From assembly GCA_022842325.1 (NCBI GenBank), contig JALHPU010000013.1, positions 48,348 to 112,347 on the forward strand: a stretch of 64,000 bases of DNA, given 5' to 3'. The notes beneath the pieces were generated by a model, which did not search any database, was not told the DNA's origin, and worked only from the letters and a program-made list of their open reading frames with translations. A program made the position numbers and the translations under genes. Positions 30,103 through 45,300 of the stretch are shown piece by piece (within the stretch, counting starts at the first letter, position 1; the number at the start of each line of letters is the position of its first letter). Source of the stretch: Sulfuritalea sp. GTDB taxonomy: Bacteria > Pseudomonadota > Gammaproteobacteria > Burkholderiales > Rhodocyclaceae.

Positions 30103-33100
30103 CCTGCCTGTGCGTCTTCCGCCGCGACGGGCGCATCTTCCGTTGCAGCCGGCAGATCGAACAGGTTCTGCGCTTCGGCGCCACCACTGGACTGGTTGCG
30201 ACGGGTGCGGTGATACGCCATACCGGTTCCCGCCGGAATCAGGCGGCCGACAATCACGTTTTCCTTAAGTCCGCGCAATTCGTCGCGCTTGCCCATGATG
30301 GCTGCCTCGGTCAGCACGCGGGTGGTTTCCTGGAACGAGGCGGCGGAGATGAAGGAATCCGTCGACAAGCTGGCCTTGGTAATGCCGTGGAGCATGAAAT
30401 CGTACATCGTCGGGGTCTTGCCTGCCGCAATCAGCTTGTCGTTCTCGTCCAGCACCGCGGCGCGCTCTACCTGCTCTTCCTTGATGAAGGTCGAGTCTCC
30501 TGGATGGGTAATGACCACCCGACGCAACATCTGACGCACAATGACCTCAATGTGCTTGTCATTGATCTTCACGCCCTGCAGGCGATACACATCCTGAACT
30601 TCGTCAATGATGTAACGAGCCAGCTCTTCAACGCCCTTCAGGCGAAGAATATCGTGGGGATCAGCCGGGCCGTCCACGATCACTTCACCCTTGTTGACCA
30701 CCTGCCCGTCGTGCGCCATCACATGCTTGTCTTTGGTGATCAGATACTCATGCGCCGTACCGTCCGGCTCGGTGATCACCAAACGCTGCTTGCCCTTGGT
30801 GTCCTTGCCGAAAGACACGGTACCGGTGACTTCCGCCAGCACGCCGGCGTCCTTCGGGATACGCGCTTCGAAGAGTTCGGCCACGCGCGGCAAACCACCG
30901 GTAATGTCACGCGTCTTGGACGATTCCTGCGGAATTCTGGCCAAAATGTCGCCGACAGCTACCTGTTGTCCGTCCTTGACTGTGATCAGCGAACCCACCT
31001 GGAAGGTAATGGTCACGATGTGGTCGGTGCCATGAATCTTGACTTCCTGGCCCGTCTCATCGATCAGCTTGACCTGCGGCCGAACTCCCTTGGATGCCTT
31101 GGCGCCACGCTTGGGATCGATGACGACCAGCGTCGAAAGACCAGTGACTTCGTCCATCTGCTCGGCAACCGTCGCATTCTTTTCGACGTTCTCGAACTTC
31201 ACGGTACCTGCATACTCGGTAACGATCGGGCGGGTATGTGGATCCCAGGTCGCCAGTTGAGTCCCGGCCTTGACCGGCTTGCCATCGTCGGCCTGCAAGG
31301 TAGCGCCATAAGGAACCTTGTGGCGCTCGCGCTCGCGACCGTTGTCGTCGGTAATCATCACCTCCCCGGAGCGCGAGATGACAATCTTCTCATTCTTCGG
31401 ATTGGTGACATAGCGCATCGTGGCCGTAAAGCGAATCACGCCGGAACTCTTGGCTTCGATGCTGCTTTGCGCCGCAGATCGTGACGCCGCACCACCAACG
31501 TGGAAGGTACGCATGGTCAGCTGCGTGCCCGGCTCGCCGATCGACTGCGCAGCGATAACACCGACTGCCTCACCGGCATTGACCAGATAACCGCGGCCCA
31601 GATCGCGGCCGTAGCATTTTGCGCACAGGCCATAGCGGGTTTCACAAGACAGAGGACTGCGTACGCGAACTTCGTCGATGTCAAGTGCTTCGATGGCATC
31701 AACAGCGTCCTCGTCGAGCAAATAGCCTGCCGCAAACAGAACTTCCTGCGTGTCCGGGTGAATCACGTCATTGGTGGTAACGCGACCGAGAATCCGCTCA
31801 CGCAAGGGCTCGATCACCTCACCGCCTTCCACCAGGGCCTTCATGGCGAAACCGCTCTGAGTGCCACAGTCATCCTCGATGACCACCAGATCCTGTGTGA
31901 CGTCCACCAGACGGCGGGTCAGATAACCTGAGTTGGCAGTCTTCAATGCCGTGTCGGCCAGGCCCTTACGTGCACCGTGGGTCGAAATGAAGTACTGCAG
32001 AACGTTGAGTCCCTCGCGGAAGTTCGAGGTGATCGGTGTTTCGATGATCGACCCGTCCGGCTTGGCCATCAGGCCGCGCATGCCGGCGAGTTGTCGAATC
32101 TGTGCGGCGGATCCGCGCGCCCCTGAGTCGGCCATCATGTATATGGAATTGAACGATTCCTGGCTTACCTGCTTGCCATCCGCACCGGTCACTGTCTGAT
32201 GGGCAAGCTGATCCATCATGGCCTTGGCCACTTGATCACCGGCTCGGCCCCAGATATCGACGACCTTGTTGTAGCGTTCGCCGACGGTAACGAGACCCGA
32301 GGTATATTGTTTTTCGATTTCCTTGACCTCGGCCTCTGCAGCAGCGATCAGGCTGTGTTTTTGCGTCGGCACCAGCATGTCATCGACACAAATCGAAATA
32401 CCCGCGCGAGTAGCCAGACGGAAACCGGCCTGCATCAACTGGTCGGCAAAAACCACCGTTTCCTTCAGACCGCAGCGGCGGAAGCTCTCATCGATAAGCT
32501 TGGAGATTTCCTTCTTCTTGAGCGGCTTGTCGATTACCTTGAACGGCAGGCCGCGCGGCAGAATCTCCGAAAGCAAGGCGCGGCCAGCGGTCGTTGAATA
32601 ACGGGTGATCTTTTCCTGCCACTGCTGGTCCGCGTCCCGCTCATACTCACGAATGCGTACAGTGATACGCGCGTGCAGGTCGATCTGACGCGAATCTATC
32701 GCCCGCGTTATTTCGGCGATATCCGCGAACATCATGCCGTTGCCACGTGCCGTAACATTTTCGCGGGTTGCGTAGTAAAGGCCCAGCACCACGTCCTGCG
32801 AGGGCACGATGATCGGCTGGCCGTTGGCCGGCGACAGAACGTTGTTCGATGCCAGCATCAGCGTACGTGCTTCCATCTGCGCCTCGAGCGACAGCGGAAT
32901 ATGCACGGCCATCTGGTCACCGTCGAAGTCGGCGTTGAAGGCCACGCAAACCAGCGGGTGCAACTGGATCGCCTTGCCTTCGATCAGGGTCGGTTCGAAG
33001 GCCTGGATGCCGAGGCGGTGCAAGGTCGGAGCGCGGTTCAGCATCACCGGATGTTCGCGGATGACCTCTTCGAGGATGTCCCACACCACCGGAGTTTCTG

Positions 33101-34313
33101 CTTCGACTTCCTTCTTTGCCGCCTTGATGGTGCTGGCGATGCCCATCTTTTCCAGACGTTCGAAGATGAAAGGCTTGAACAATTCTAGCGCCATTTTTTT
33201 CGGCAGGCCGCACTGGTGCAGTTTGAGTTGCGGACCGACCACAATGACCGAACGGCCGGAGTAGTCGACGCGCTTGCCCAGCAGGTTCTGACGGAAACGG
33301 CCGCCCTTGCCCTTGATCATGTCGGCCAGCGACTTCAACGGACGCTTGTTGGCACCCGTCATGGCCTTGCCACGACGACCGTTATCGAGCAGCGAGTCGA
33401 CGGCTTCCTGCAGCATGCGCTTCTCGTTACGCACGATGATGTCAGGTGCCTTCAGTTCGAGCAGGCGCTTGAGCCGATTGTTGCGGTTGATGACCCGACG
33501 GTACAGGTCGTTGAGGTCCGACGTGGCGAAACGGCCGCCATCGAGTGGAACCAGCGGACGCAGGTCCGGCGGCAGTACCGGCAGCACCTCGAGAATCATC
33601 CATTCCGGCTTGATGCCAGACTGCTGAAAGCCCTCGAGAACCTTGAGACGCTTGGAAATCTTCTTGCTCTTCGCTTCCGAGCCGGTAGTTTCCAGCTCCT
33701 GGCGCAGGGTTTCGACCTGGCGGTTGAGGTCCAGGGTACGCAACAGTTCGCGCACACCCTCGGCACCCATCACGGCAGTGAAATCATCACCGTATTCTTC
33801 GACCTTCGCCAGATAATCGTCTTCGGTCAGCAACTGAGCACGATTGAGCGGGGTCATGCCCGGATCGACGACGACAAAGGCTTCGAAGTACAGCACCCGC
33901 TCGATGTCGCGCAGCGTCATGTCGAGCACCATGCCGAGACGGCTGGGCAGGCTCTTCAGAAACCAGATATGTGCGGTCGGCGAGGCCAGCTCGATGTGGC
34001 CCATGCGTTCGCGACGCACTTTCGACTGGGTGACTTCGACGCCGCATTTTTCGCAGATCACGCCGCGATGCTTGAGGCGCTTGTACTTGCCGCAAAGGCA
34101 CTCGTAATCCTTTACCGGGCCGAATATCTTGGCGCAGAACAGGCCATCGCGCTCGGGCTTGAAGGTGCGGTAGTTGATGGTCTCGGGCTTCTTGACCTCG
34201 CCATAGGACCAGGAACGGATCTTGTCCGGGGAAGCCAGACCGATCGTGATCGCGTCGAACTCCTCTTCGGCCGCCAGGTTCTGCTTGAACAGGTCTGCAA
34301 ACAGGCTTTTCAT
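30099..34313 (-). CDS. rpoC: RNA polymerase beta-prime subunit
   Basis: 1404 residues. The N-terminal zinc site is Cys72, Cys74, Cys87 and Cys90 (CLCGKYKRL then ICEKC). The catalytic loop [12 protein letters not shown] near residue 460 binds the active-site magnesium. The second zinc site includes [16 protein letters not shown]. The C-terminus interacts with omega and ends in an Ala/Glu-rich tail. 29 bp after rpoB; its stop codon doubles as part of the str promoter. Confidence 0.99.
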   Translation of the reverse strand: MKSLFADLFKQNLAAEEEFDAITIGLASPDKIRSWSYGEVKKPETINYRTFKPERDGLFCAKIFGPVKDYECLCGKYKRLKHRGVICEKCGVEVTQSKVRRERMGHIELASPTAHIWFLKSLPSRLGMVLDMTLRDIERVLYFEAFVVVDPGMTPLNRAQLLTEDDYLAKVEEYGDDFTAVMGAEGVRELLRTLDLNRQVETLRQELETTGSEAKSKKISKRLKVLEGFQQSGIKPEWMILEVLPVLPPDLRPLVPLDGGRFATSDLNDLYRRVINRNNRLKRLLELKAPDIIVRNEKRMLQEAVDSLLDNGRRGKAMTGANKRPLKSLADMIKGKGGRFRQNLLGKRVDYSGRSVIVVGPQLKLHQCGLPKKMALELFKPFIFERLEKMGIASTIKAAKKEVEAETPVVWDILEEVIREHPVMLNRAPTLHRLGIQAFEPTLIEGKAIQLHPLVCVAFNADFDGDQMAVHIPLSLEAQMEARTLMLASNNVLSPANGQPIIVPSQDVVLGLYYATRENVTARGNGMMFADIAEITRAIDSRQIDLHARITVRIREYERDADQQWQEKITRYSTTAGRALLSEILPRGLPFKVIDKPLKKKEISKLIDESFRRCGLKETVVFADQLMQAGFRLATRAGISICVDDMLVPTQKHSLIAAAEAEVKEIEKQYTSGLVTVGERYNKVVDIWGRAGDQVAKAMMDQLAHQTVTGADGKQVSQESFNSIYMMADSGARGSAAQIRQLAGMRGLMAKPDGSIIETPITSNFREGLNVLQYFISTHGARKGLADTALKTANSGYLTRRLVDVTQDLVVIEDDCGTQSGFAMKALVEGGEVIEPLRERILGRVTTNDVIHPDTQEVLFAAGYLLDEDAVDAIEALDIDEVRVRSPLSCETRYGLCAKCYGRDLGRGYLVNAGEAVGVIAAQSIGEPGTQLTMRTFHVGGAASRSAAQSSIEAKSSGVIRFTATMRYVTNPKNEKIVISRSGEVMITDDNGRERERHKVPYGATLQADDGKPVKAGTQLATWDPHTRPIVTEYAGTVKFENVEKNATVAEQMDEVTGLSTLVVIDPKRGAKASKGVRPQVKLIDETGQEVKIHGTDHIVTITFQVGSLITVKDGQQVAVGDILARIPQESSKTRDITGGLPRVAELFEARIPKDAGVLAEVTGTVSFGKDTKGKQRLVITEPDGTAHEYLITKDKHVMAHDGQVVNKGEVIVDGPADPHDILRLKGVEELARYIIDEVQDVYRLQGVKINDKHIEVIVRQMLRRVVITHPGDSTFIKEEQVERAAVLDENDKLIAAGKTPTMYDFMLHGITKASLSTDSFISAASFQETTRVLTEAAIMGKRDELRGLKENVIVGRLIPAGTGMAYHRTRRNQSSGGAEAQNLFDLPAATEDAPVAAEDAQAG

Positions 34314-34342
34314 GTGTATTTTCTCCTAGGGGCTTTGGCGGC

Positions 34343-38413
<4,071 letters not shown>

Positions 38414-38561
38414 GGTGGCTCCGTTCAGGATTCAGACGTCGAAGGTCAAAAGACAGGGCTGAGGCACAAATGGTTCAGCACTCTCGTGTAACCCCCGGAT
38501 CAAATGCAAAGGGGTGAAACTCAACTGGTACTACGTACTTCCGTTTCTACAAGAACCAATA

Positions 38562-38590
38562 ACGGGTTGGCGGCAAGGCCGCCAACCCGT
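38562..38590 (-). terminator. rplL-rpoB attenuator hairpin
   Basis: Perfect 13-bp stem ACGGGTTGGCGGC with a 3-nt loop and exact complement. On the minus strand it is followed by TATTGGTTCTTG, only a weak T-tract. Position and strength match the partial terminator that in enterobacteria sets L7/L12 expression several-fold above RNA polymerase. Confidence 0.75.
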
Positions 38591-38603
38591 GATCGAATCG
38601 CAA

Positions 38604-38978
38604 TTACTTGATCTCGACCTTTGCGCCGGCTTCCTCGAGTTGCTTCTTGAGGGCCTCGGCGTCAGCCTTGTTGATGCCTTCCTTGACAGCCTTCGGTGCG
38701 CCATCCACCAGATCCTTGGCTTCCTTGAGGCCGAGGCCCGTGGCAGCGCGAACGACCTTGATGGCTTCAACCTTCTTTTCGCCCGCAGCCAGCAACATCA
38801 CGGTGAATTCGGTCTGCTCTTCGACGGCAGCCGCAGCGGCAGCCGGGGCGGCAACGGCAACGGCAGCCGCAGCAGCGGAAACGCCGAACTTGACTTCCAT
38901 TTCCTTGATCAGCTCGGACAGATCGAGAACGGTCATGCCAGCGATGGCATCGAGAATTTCAGCTTTGCTTACAGCCAT
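38604..38978 (-). CDS. rplL: 50S ribosomal protein L7/L12
   Basis: 124 residues. The N-terminal dimerisation and L10-binding helices are followed by an alanine-rich hinge (about 38-55, [17 protein letters not shown]). The factor-binding C-terminal domain has KIKVVRA-like [20 protein letters not shown]. 42 bp after rplJ. Confidence 0.98.
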   Translation of the reverse strand: MAVSKAEILDAIAGMTVLDLSELIKEMEVKFGVSAAAAAVAVAAPAAAAAAVEEQTEFTVMLLAAGEKKVEAIKVVRAATGLGLKEAKDLVDGAPKAVKEGINKADAEALKKQLEEAGAKVEIK

Positions 38979-39020
38979 GATTACAACTCCTGAATGAATG
39001 TTTGGTTCAATGAAAAACGA

Positions 39021-39551
39021 TTACGCAGTCTCTTTGGCGTCGCGCACCGCGGCGAGGCCCCGGACAAACTTCGTCGGGACTTCGTTGAGGGTACGGACGA
39101 ACTGGGTGATCGGTGCCTGCATGGTGCCGAGGAGTTTGGACAACAGCTCCTCGCGACTCGGCATCGTCGCCAGCGCCTTGACACCAGCTGCGTCCATGAC
39201 GTAGTTGGGCATTGCGCCGATTTTGATGGCGAGCTTGTCGTTACCCTTGGCAAAGTCGTTGAGCAACTTGGCGGCGGCCACCGGATCCTTGGAAATTCCA
39301 TAGATCAGGGGACCGGCCAGCTTTGCCGACAGACCTTCGAACGGCGTACCGGCGATGGCACGACGAACCAGGGTATTTTTGACTACACGCAGATACACAC
39401 CGGACTTGCGCGCATTTGCGCGCAAGGCGGTGAGATCGACCACTCCGAGACCACGGTACTCTGCGACGATAATCGACTGGGCATTCGCGACTTCCGCGGA
39501 CACTTCGGCAACTACCGTCTTCTTGTCGTCAAGATTGAGACTCACGGTCAA
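39021..39551 (-). CDS. rplJ: 50S ribosomal protein L10
   Basis: 176 residues. Anchors L7/L12 dimers to 23S rRNA and autoregulates by binding its own leader. [20 protein letters not shown] and [20 protein letters not shown] are typical. A 213-bp leader separates it from rplA. Confidence 0.97.
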   Translation of the reverse strand: MTVSLNLDDKKTVVAEVSAEVANAQSIIVAEYRGLGVVDLTALRANARKSGVYLRVVKNTLVRRAIAGTPFEGLSAKLAGPLIYGISKDPVAAAKLLNDFAKGNDKLAIKIGAMPNYVMDAAGVKALATMPSREELLSKLLGTMQAPITQFVRTLNEVPTKFVRGLAAVRDAKETA

Positions 39552-39599
39552 CTCCTTTTAAACCCCAACACCGAAAAGTCGGTGCTGGCGATACGGCGA

Positions 39600-39710
39600 C
39601 CTTCATTCAGGAACCTAAATTCCGTCATCGGGTAACGCCATCTACGCCGGCTTTGCGACAATGTTCCGTCGCCTCAATTAAGTCCTCACGAACGCCTGCG
39701 GTCTTTGATA
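39600..39710 (-). promoter_or_regulatory. L10 leader (autoregulatory mRNA element)
   Basis: The 213-bp rplA-rplJ spacer contains, on the minus strand, AAAGACCGCAGGCG, then ACTTAATTGAGGCG and, about 30 nt on, GGCGTAGATGGCGTTACCCG. This order of conserved blocks is what I know from L10 leaders in other Betaproteobacteria, where L10(L12) binding represses rplJL translation. Folding was judged by eye. Confidence 0.7.
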
Positions 39711-39764
39711 ACCTGCCGCGCCACCCGCCAAACCGCACGTGCAGCGCGACAGCCCAAAGTTCTC

Positions 39765-40466
39765 TTATGCTTGCGCCGACAGGCTGGCCTGCTCGACGCG
39801 AACGCCGGCGCCCATGGTGCTGGACAGCGACACTTTCTTCAGATAATGGCCCTTCGACGCTGCCGGTTTGGCCTTTTGCAGTGCCTCGATGAGCGCCGAC
39901 AAGTTCTGCTGCAGGGCCTCGACGCTGAATGAGGCACGGCCGATGGTGCAATGAATGATGCCGGCCTTGTCGGTGCGGTACTGCACCTGACCCGCCTTGG
40001 CATTTTTCACCGCAGTGGTCACGTCCATGGTCACGGTGCCGACCTTCGGGTTCGGCATCAGGCCGCGCGGACCGAGAATCTGGCCCAGAGCACCGACCAC
40101 CTTCATGGCATCGGGCGTCGCGATCACGATATCGAAATTCATGTTGCCGGCCTTGACTTCGGCGGCAAGGTCATCGAAACCGACCACGTCGGCACCAGCG
40201 GCGCGCGCCGCCTCGGCCTTGTCGCCCTGGGCGAACACGGCAACGCGAACCGTCTTGCCGGTTCCGGCCGGCAGTACGACAGAGCCGCGCACCAGTTGGT
40301 CCGATTTCTTGGCATCAACGCCGAGATTGACCGAAACGTCGATCGATTCGTCGAATTTGGCAGTCGCACATTCCTTCACCAGATTCAGCGCGTCGCCGAC
40401 CGGATAGGCCTTGTTGCGGTCGACCTTGGCCAGAACCGCTTGTACTCGCTTGGAACTTTTCGCCAT
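39765..40466 (-). CDS. rplA: 50S ribosomal protein L1
   Basis: 233 residues. Mobile L1 stalk protein controlling E-site tRNA exit, and repressor of rplKA mRNA in E. coli. Conserved segments include [20 protein letters not shown] and [15 protein letters not shown]. Two bases after rplK. Confidence 0.98.
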   Translation of the reverse strand: MAKSSKRVQAVLAKVDRNKAYPVGDALNLVKECATAKFDESIDVSVNLGVDAKKSDQLVRGSVVLPAGTGKTVRVAVFAQGDKAEAARAAGADVVGFDDLAAEVKAGNMNFDIVIATPDAMKVVGALGQILGPRGLMPNPKVGTVTMDVTTAVKNAKAGQVQYRTDKAGIIHCTIGRASFSVEALQQNLSALIEALQKAKPAASKGHYLKKVSLSSTMGAGVRVEQASLSAQA

Positions 40467-40468
40467 GA

Positions 40469-40900
40469 TTACAGGCCCTCCACAACAATGCCCATGCTGC
40501 GGGCGGAACCCGCGATGGTGCGTACTGCTGCGTCGAGATCGGCAGCGGTCAAATCCTTCATTTTGGTCTTGGCGATTTCCTCGGCCTGGGCGCGGGTGAT
40601 CTTGCCGACCTTGTCGGTATGGGGCTTCGGCGAACCCTTGGTGATGCCGGCTGCCTTCTTGATCAGAATGGTCGCCGGAGGCGTCTTCATGATGAAGGTG
40701 AAGCTCTTGTCGGCGAACGCCGTGATTACCACCGGAATCGGCAGGCCCGGCTCCAGACCTTGGGTCTGGGCATTGAAGGCCTTGCAGAATTCCATGATAT
40801 TGAGGCCGCGTTGGCCCAGCGCCGGACCAATTGGAGGCGAGGGATTGGCCTTGCCGGCCGGCACTTGCAGCTTGATGTAACCGATTATCTTCTTTGCCAT
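40469..40900 (-). CDS. rplK: 50S ribosomal protein L11
   Basis: 143 residues. Stalk-base protein for the GTPase centre and for RelA activation. The N-terminal [20 protein letters not shown], including the flexible proline helix, and the C-terminal [16 protein letters not shown] are typical. AGGAG precedes the ATG. It follows nusG by 125 bp. Confidence 0.98.
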   Translation of the reverse strand: MAKKIIGYIKLQVPAGKANPSPPIGPALGQRGLNIMEFCKAFNAQTQGLEPGLPIPVVITAFADKSFTFIMKTPPATILIKKAAGITKGSPKPHTDKVGKITRAQAEEIAKTKMKDLTAADLDAAVRTIAGSARSMGIVVEGL

Positions 40901-41025
40901 GAATGGCTCCTGTCTATAGTGAGTCTTAACGCGGGTTCGATTGCCGACTGCAACAATCTACTTGCGCTCCTCGTTGCCGCTAACCTGCTGAAGCTGGCCG
41001 CTGCGGCGCGGCCGAAAACTCTATG

Positions 41026-41559
41026 TCAGGCCTTTTCGACCTGCGCAAATTCCAGTTCGACCGGCGTGGCGCGACCGAAAATCGTCACGGATACCCGCAG
41101 GCGGCTCTTCTCGTAATTGACTTCCTCGACGTTGCCATTGAAGTCGGTGAACGGGCCCTCCTTGATGCGAACCATCTCGCCCACCTCGAAAAGGACCTTG
41201 GGGCGCGGCTTCTCAACGCCTTCCTGAACCTGCTGCATGATCTTCGCGACTTCCTTTTCGGAAATCGGGGTCGGCTTGGTCGACGTGCCGCCGACAAAAC
41301 CGGTGACCTTCGGCGTGCTCTTGACCAGATGCCAGGAGTCGTCGTCCATGTTCATCTCGACCAGCACGTAACCGGGGAAGAACTTCCTCTCGGATATGCT
41401 CTTCTGGCCGTTCTTCATTTCAATGACCTCTTCGACCGGCACCAGCACCTGGCCGAACTTGTCCTGCATTCCGGCGCGGGTGATGCGCTCTATCAGGGCG
41501 CGCTGCACCGATTTTTCAAAACCGGAGTAGGCGTGAACGACGTACCAACGTTTTGTCAT
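41026..41559 (-). CDS. nusG: Transcription termination/antitermination factor NusG
   Basis: 177 residues from the ATG at 41559 ([20 protein letters not shown]); upstream in-frame codons belong to secE. The NGN domain binds RNA polymerase. The C-terminal KOW domain ([20 protein letters not shown]) contacts Rho or S10. It overlaps secE by 4 bp (ATGA). Confidence 0.97.
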   Translation of the reverse strand: MTKRWYVVHAYSGFEKSVQRALIERITRAGMQDKFGQVLVPVEEVIEMKNGQKSISERKFFPGYVLVEMNMDDDSWHLVKSTPKVTGFVGGTSTKPTPISEKEVAKIMQQVQEGVEKPRPKVLFEVGEMVRIKEGPFTDFNGNVEEVNYEKSRLRVSVTIFGRATPVELEFAQVEKA

Positions 41560-41909
41560 GATTTTTTCCAGCCCAGAACCAGGTCGTAGAGCACCCATTC
41601 AAGGCTCTTGTCAGTCATCCACAATACGATCGCCATCACCAGCACGAAAGCGAACACGATGCCGGTGGTCTGCACGGTCTCCTTGCGCGACGGCCAGACT
41701 ACTTTCTTCGTCTCCACCACCGCTTCCTGGCTGAAGTCGATGAAGCGACGTCCCGGCGCCGTGTACCACGCCACCGCAATACCCGCACCCAAACCCGCGA
41801 GCACGGACAGCACACGCAGGATCATCGGCTGCTCGCCGAGGAAGTAGAAACCAGCCACACCCGCCGCCAACAGCAGCAGCGCCAGCATGAACTTGAGTTT
41901 ATCGGCCAT
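41556..41909 (-). CDS. secE: Protein translocase subunit SecE
   Basis: 117 residues with three membrane segments, the gamma/beta-proteobacterial long form. The conserved cytoplasmic segment [20 protein letters not shown] precedes the last helix. It clamps the two halves of SecY. It overlaps nusG and lies 35 bp after tRNA-Trp. Confidence 0.97.
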   Translation of the reverse strand: MADKLKFMLALLLLAAGVAGFYFLGEQPMILRVLSVLAGLGAGIAVAWYTAPGRRFIDFSQEAVVETKKVVWPSRKETVQTTGIVFAFVLVMAIVLWMTDKSLEWVLYDLVLGWKKS

Positions 41910-41944
41910 AAATAGTCAGTTAATGCGCAAATGCTTCAATTCAG

Positions 41945-42020
41945 TGGCAGGGGCGGAGGGAATCGAACCCCCAACCTGCGGTTTTGGAGACCGCCGCTCT
42001 GCCAATTGAGCTACACCCCT
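41945..42020 (-). tRNA. tRNA-Trp (CCA)
   Basis: 76 nt including an encoded CCA. The acceptor stem AGGGGTG pairs with the CGCCCCT side, the anticodon loop is CTCCAAA, and the T-loop is GGTTCGATTCC. It lies between tuf and secE, the classic position. Confidence 0.97.
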
Positions 42021-42086
42021 GCGGCAGAGATTGCAGGGCGACACCTCGTTGCCGAAGTGCCGCCCACTTGTTAAAGCTGCGCGTTG

Positions 42087-43277
<1,191 letters not shown>

Positions 43278-43309
43278 GTCGATTACCCCAACAAAAATGC
43301 ACTAGAAAA

Positions 43310-43384
<75 letters not shown>

Positions 43385-43409
43385 TGAAACACTGCAAAAC
43401 CGCACAACC

Positions 43410-43483
43410 TGGAGCGGCGAGAGGGAATCGAACCCTCGTCATTAGCTTGGAAGGCTAAGGTTCTACCATTAAACTACCGCCGC
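43410..43483 (-). tRNA. tRNA-Gly (TCC)
   Basis: 74 nt with encoded CCA; acceptor GCGGCGG, anticodon stem TTAGC/GCTAA around CTTCCAA (anticodon TCC). Confidence 0.97.
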
Positions 43484-43530
43484 CCGCCCAACCTGTCCGC
43501 AAAACATAACTCTTTGTTTCTACAATCCGC

Positions 43531-43615
<85 letters not shown>

Positions 43616-43628
43616 AGCTGAACCAATG

Positions 43629-43657
43629 ATTATCTCCAAATTTGGCCACATCGTCAA
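43629..43657 (-). promoter_or_regulatory. Promoter of the tRNA-tuf-tRNA-secE-nusG transcript
   Basis: Minus-strand TTGACG (43652-43657), 17 bp, GATAAT (43629-43634). The expected start is about 6 nt before the mature tRNA-Tyr. The rest of the 195-bp spacer up to the oxidase gene at 43811 shows no gene; a weak TAGCGCTACCGACTTTCGG near 43681 only faintly resembles the dispersed repeat. Confidence 0.8.
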
Positions 43658-43810
43658 CGAATAAGTCGACTTCGGATGTTTAGCGCTACCGACTTTCGGC
43701 GGCGGCCTATTGCGGCGCACCAATATCCGGCGCGCGCTTCACTCCGGGGCGGTGCTCAAATCAAGGTAGGCGCGGCGTAGAATCCGGCGACCCCCATGCC
43801 GGAGACCGCC

Positions 43811-45217
43811 ATGAACGCCCCCGCCGACCGACCACCGCTGCCGCAGGAACTGGCCGAAACCCTCGCTGCCCGTTTCGGTTCGCGGTTCAGCGTTGCCGCC
43901 GCCGTGCGCTTGCATCACGGCAAGGACGAGTCGTCGCACACCCCGATGCCGCCGGATGCCGTGGTTTTCGCCGAATCCACGGCCGAAGTCGCCGAAATCG
44001 TCTCTCTATGCCACCGCTTCCGTACTCCAGTGATCGCCTTTGGCACCGGAACCTCGCTCGAAGGTCATTTGCTGGCCCTGCACGGGGGGGTCTGCATCGA
44101 CTTGTCGGCGCTCAACCAGGTCGTCGCCGTGCGCGAGGAAGACCTCGACGCCACCGTGCAATGCGGCGTCACGCGCAAGGCGTTGAATGCCGCTTTGAAC
44201 GGCACCGGGCTGTTCTTCCCGATCGATCCGGGCGCGGACGCCAGCCTCGGCGGGATGGCCGCGACGCGAGCCTCGGGCACCAACGCCGTGCGCTACGGCA
44301 CCATGCGCGAGAACGTGCTGGGCATGACCGTGGTGCTGCCCGACGGCCGCATCCTAAAAACCGGCGGCCGTGCCCGCAAATCCGCCGCCGGCTACGACCT
44401 GACGCGACTGATGATCGGATCCGAAGGCACGCTGGGCATCATTACAGAGCTGACGGTCAAGCTCTATCCGGTGCCCGAGGCAATATCCAGCGCGGTCTGC
44501 GCCTTCCCGACGCTGGCGGCGGCGGTTCGGACCGTGATCCAGACCATCCAGCTCGGCGTGCCGGTGGCGCGCATCGAACTGCTCGACAAACTGGCCATCA
44601 CCGCCATCAACCGCCACAGCAAGACGGCATTGCGTGAAGCGCCGACCCTGTTTTTCGAATTCCACGGTTCACCGACCGGCGTCAAGGAGCAGGCGGAGAC
44701 CGTGCAGGAGATTGCCGCCGAGCAGGGTGGCCAGGATTTCGAATGGGCGACGCGACCCGAAGATCGCAGCCGTCTGTGGCAGGCGCGCCACGACGCCTAC
44801 TATGCCGGCCTCGGCCTCAAGCCCGGCTGCCGGGCGCTCACCACCGACGTCTGCGTGCCGATCTCGATGCTGGCGGATTGCATTGCCGAAAGCTACCTGG
44901 ATCTCGACCAGGAAGCCAGCAACCTGGCCGGACCGCTGGTGGGCCATGTCGGCGACGGCAATTTCCACATGATGCTGCTGGTCGACGCCGACAGTCCCGA
45001 GGACCTGGCCCGCGCCAAGGGCTTTGCCTCACGCCTGGCGCAGCGCGCGATCCGTATGGACGGTACCTGCACCGGCGAACACGGCATCGGCATCGGCAAG
45101 CAGGCCTACATGACGCTGGAACATGGCGAGGTCGCCATCGACCTGATGCGCGCCATTAAACGCGCCATCGATCCCGACAACATCCTGAATCCGGGTAAGA
45201 TTCTGCCGCCATCCTGA
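43811..45217 (+). CDS. FAD-linked oxidase, D-lactate dehydrogenase (cytochrome) type
   Basis: 468 residues from the ATG at 43811, with GGAGA 5 bp upstream; an in-frame ATG at 43796 precedes that site. The PCMH-type FAD domain has VIAFGTGTSLEGHLLAL (about 70-86) and FFPIDPGADASLGGMAATRA. The C-terminal cap ends with GTCTGEHGIGIGKQAYM and a DPDNILNPGKILPP tail. Such membrane-associated flavoproteins oxidise D-2-hydroxy acids (lactate, glycolate, arylhydroxy acids) and pass electrons to quinone or cytochrome. The exact substrate is open. 83 bp before the ferredoxin oxidoreductase gene, possibly co-transcribed. Confidence 0.85.
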   Translation: MNAPADRPPLPQELAETLAARFGSRFSVAAAVRLHHGKDESSHTPMPPDAVVFAESTAEVAEIVSLCHRFRTPVIAFGTGTSLEGHLLALHGGVCIDLSALNQVVAVREEDLDATVQCGVTRKALNAALNGTGLFFPIDPGADASLGGMAATRASGTNAVRYGTMRENVLGMTVVLPDGRILKTGGRARKSAAGYDLTRLMIGSEGTLGIITELTVKLYPVPEAISSAVCAFPTLAAAVRTVIQTIQLGVPVARIELLDKLAITAINRHSKTALREAPTLFFEFHGSPTGVKEQAETVQEIAAEQGGQDFEWATRPEDRSRLWQARHDAYYAGLGLKPGCRALTTDVCVPISMLADCIAESYLDLDQEASNLAGPLVGHVGDGNFHMMLLVDADSPEDLARAKGFASRLAQRAIRMDGTCTGEHGIGIGKQAYMTLEHGEVAIDLMRAIKRAIDPDNILNPGKILPPS

Positions 45218-45300
45218 CCGGGGATGGCAAGGCAGGATGCGCGCCCCACAAGGTCGCCGCATCGCCGACTTCCGAGGTCCAACAAGATTCAGGAGCAGCC

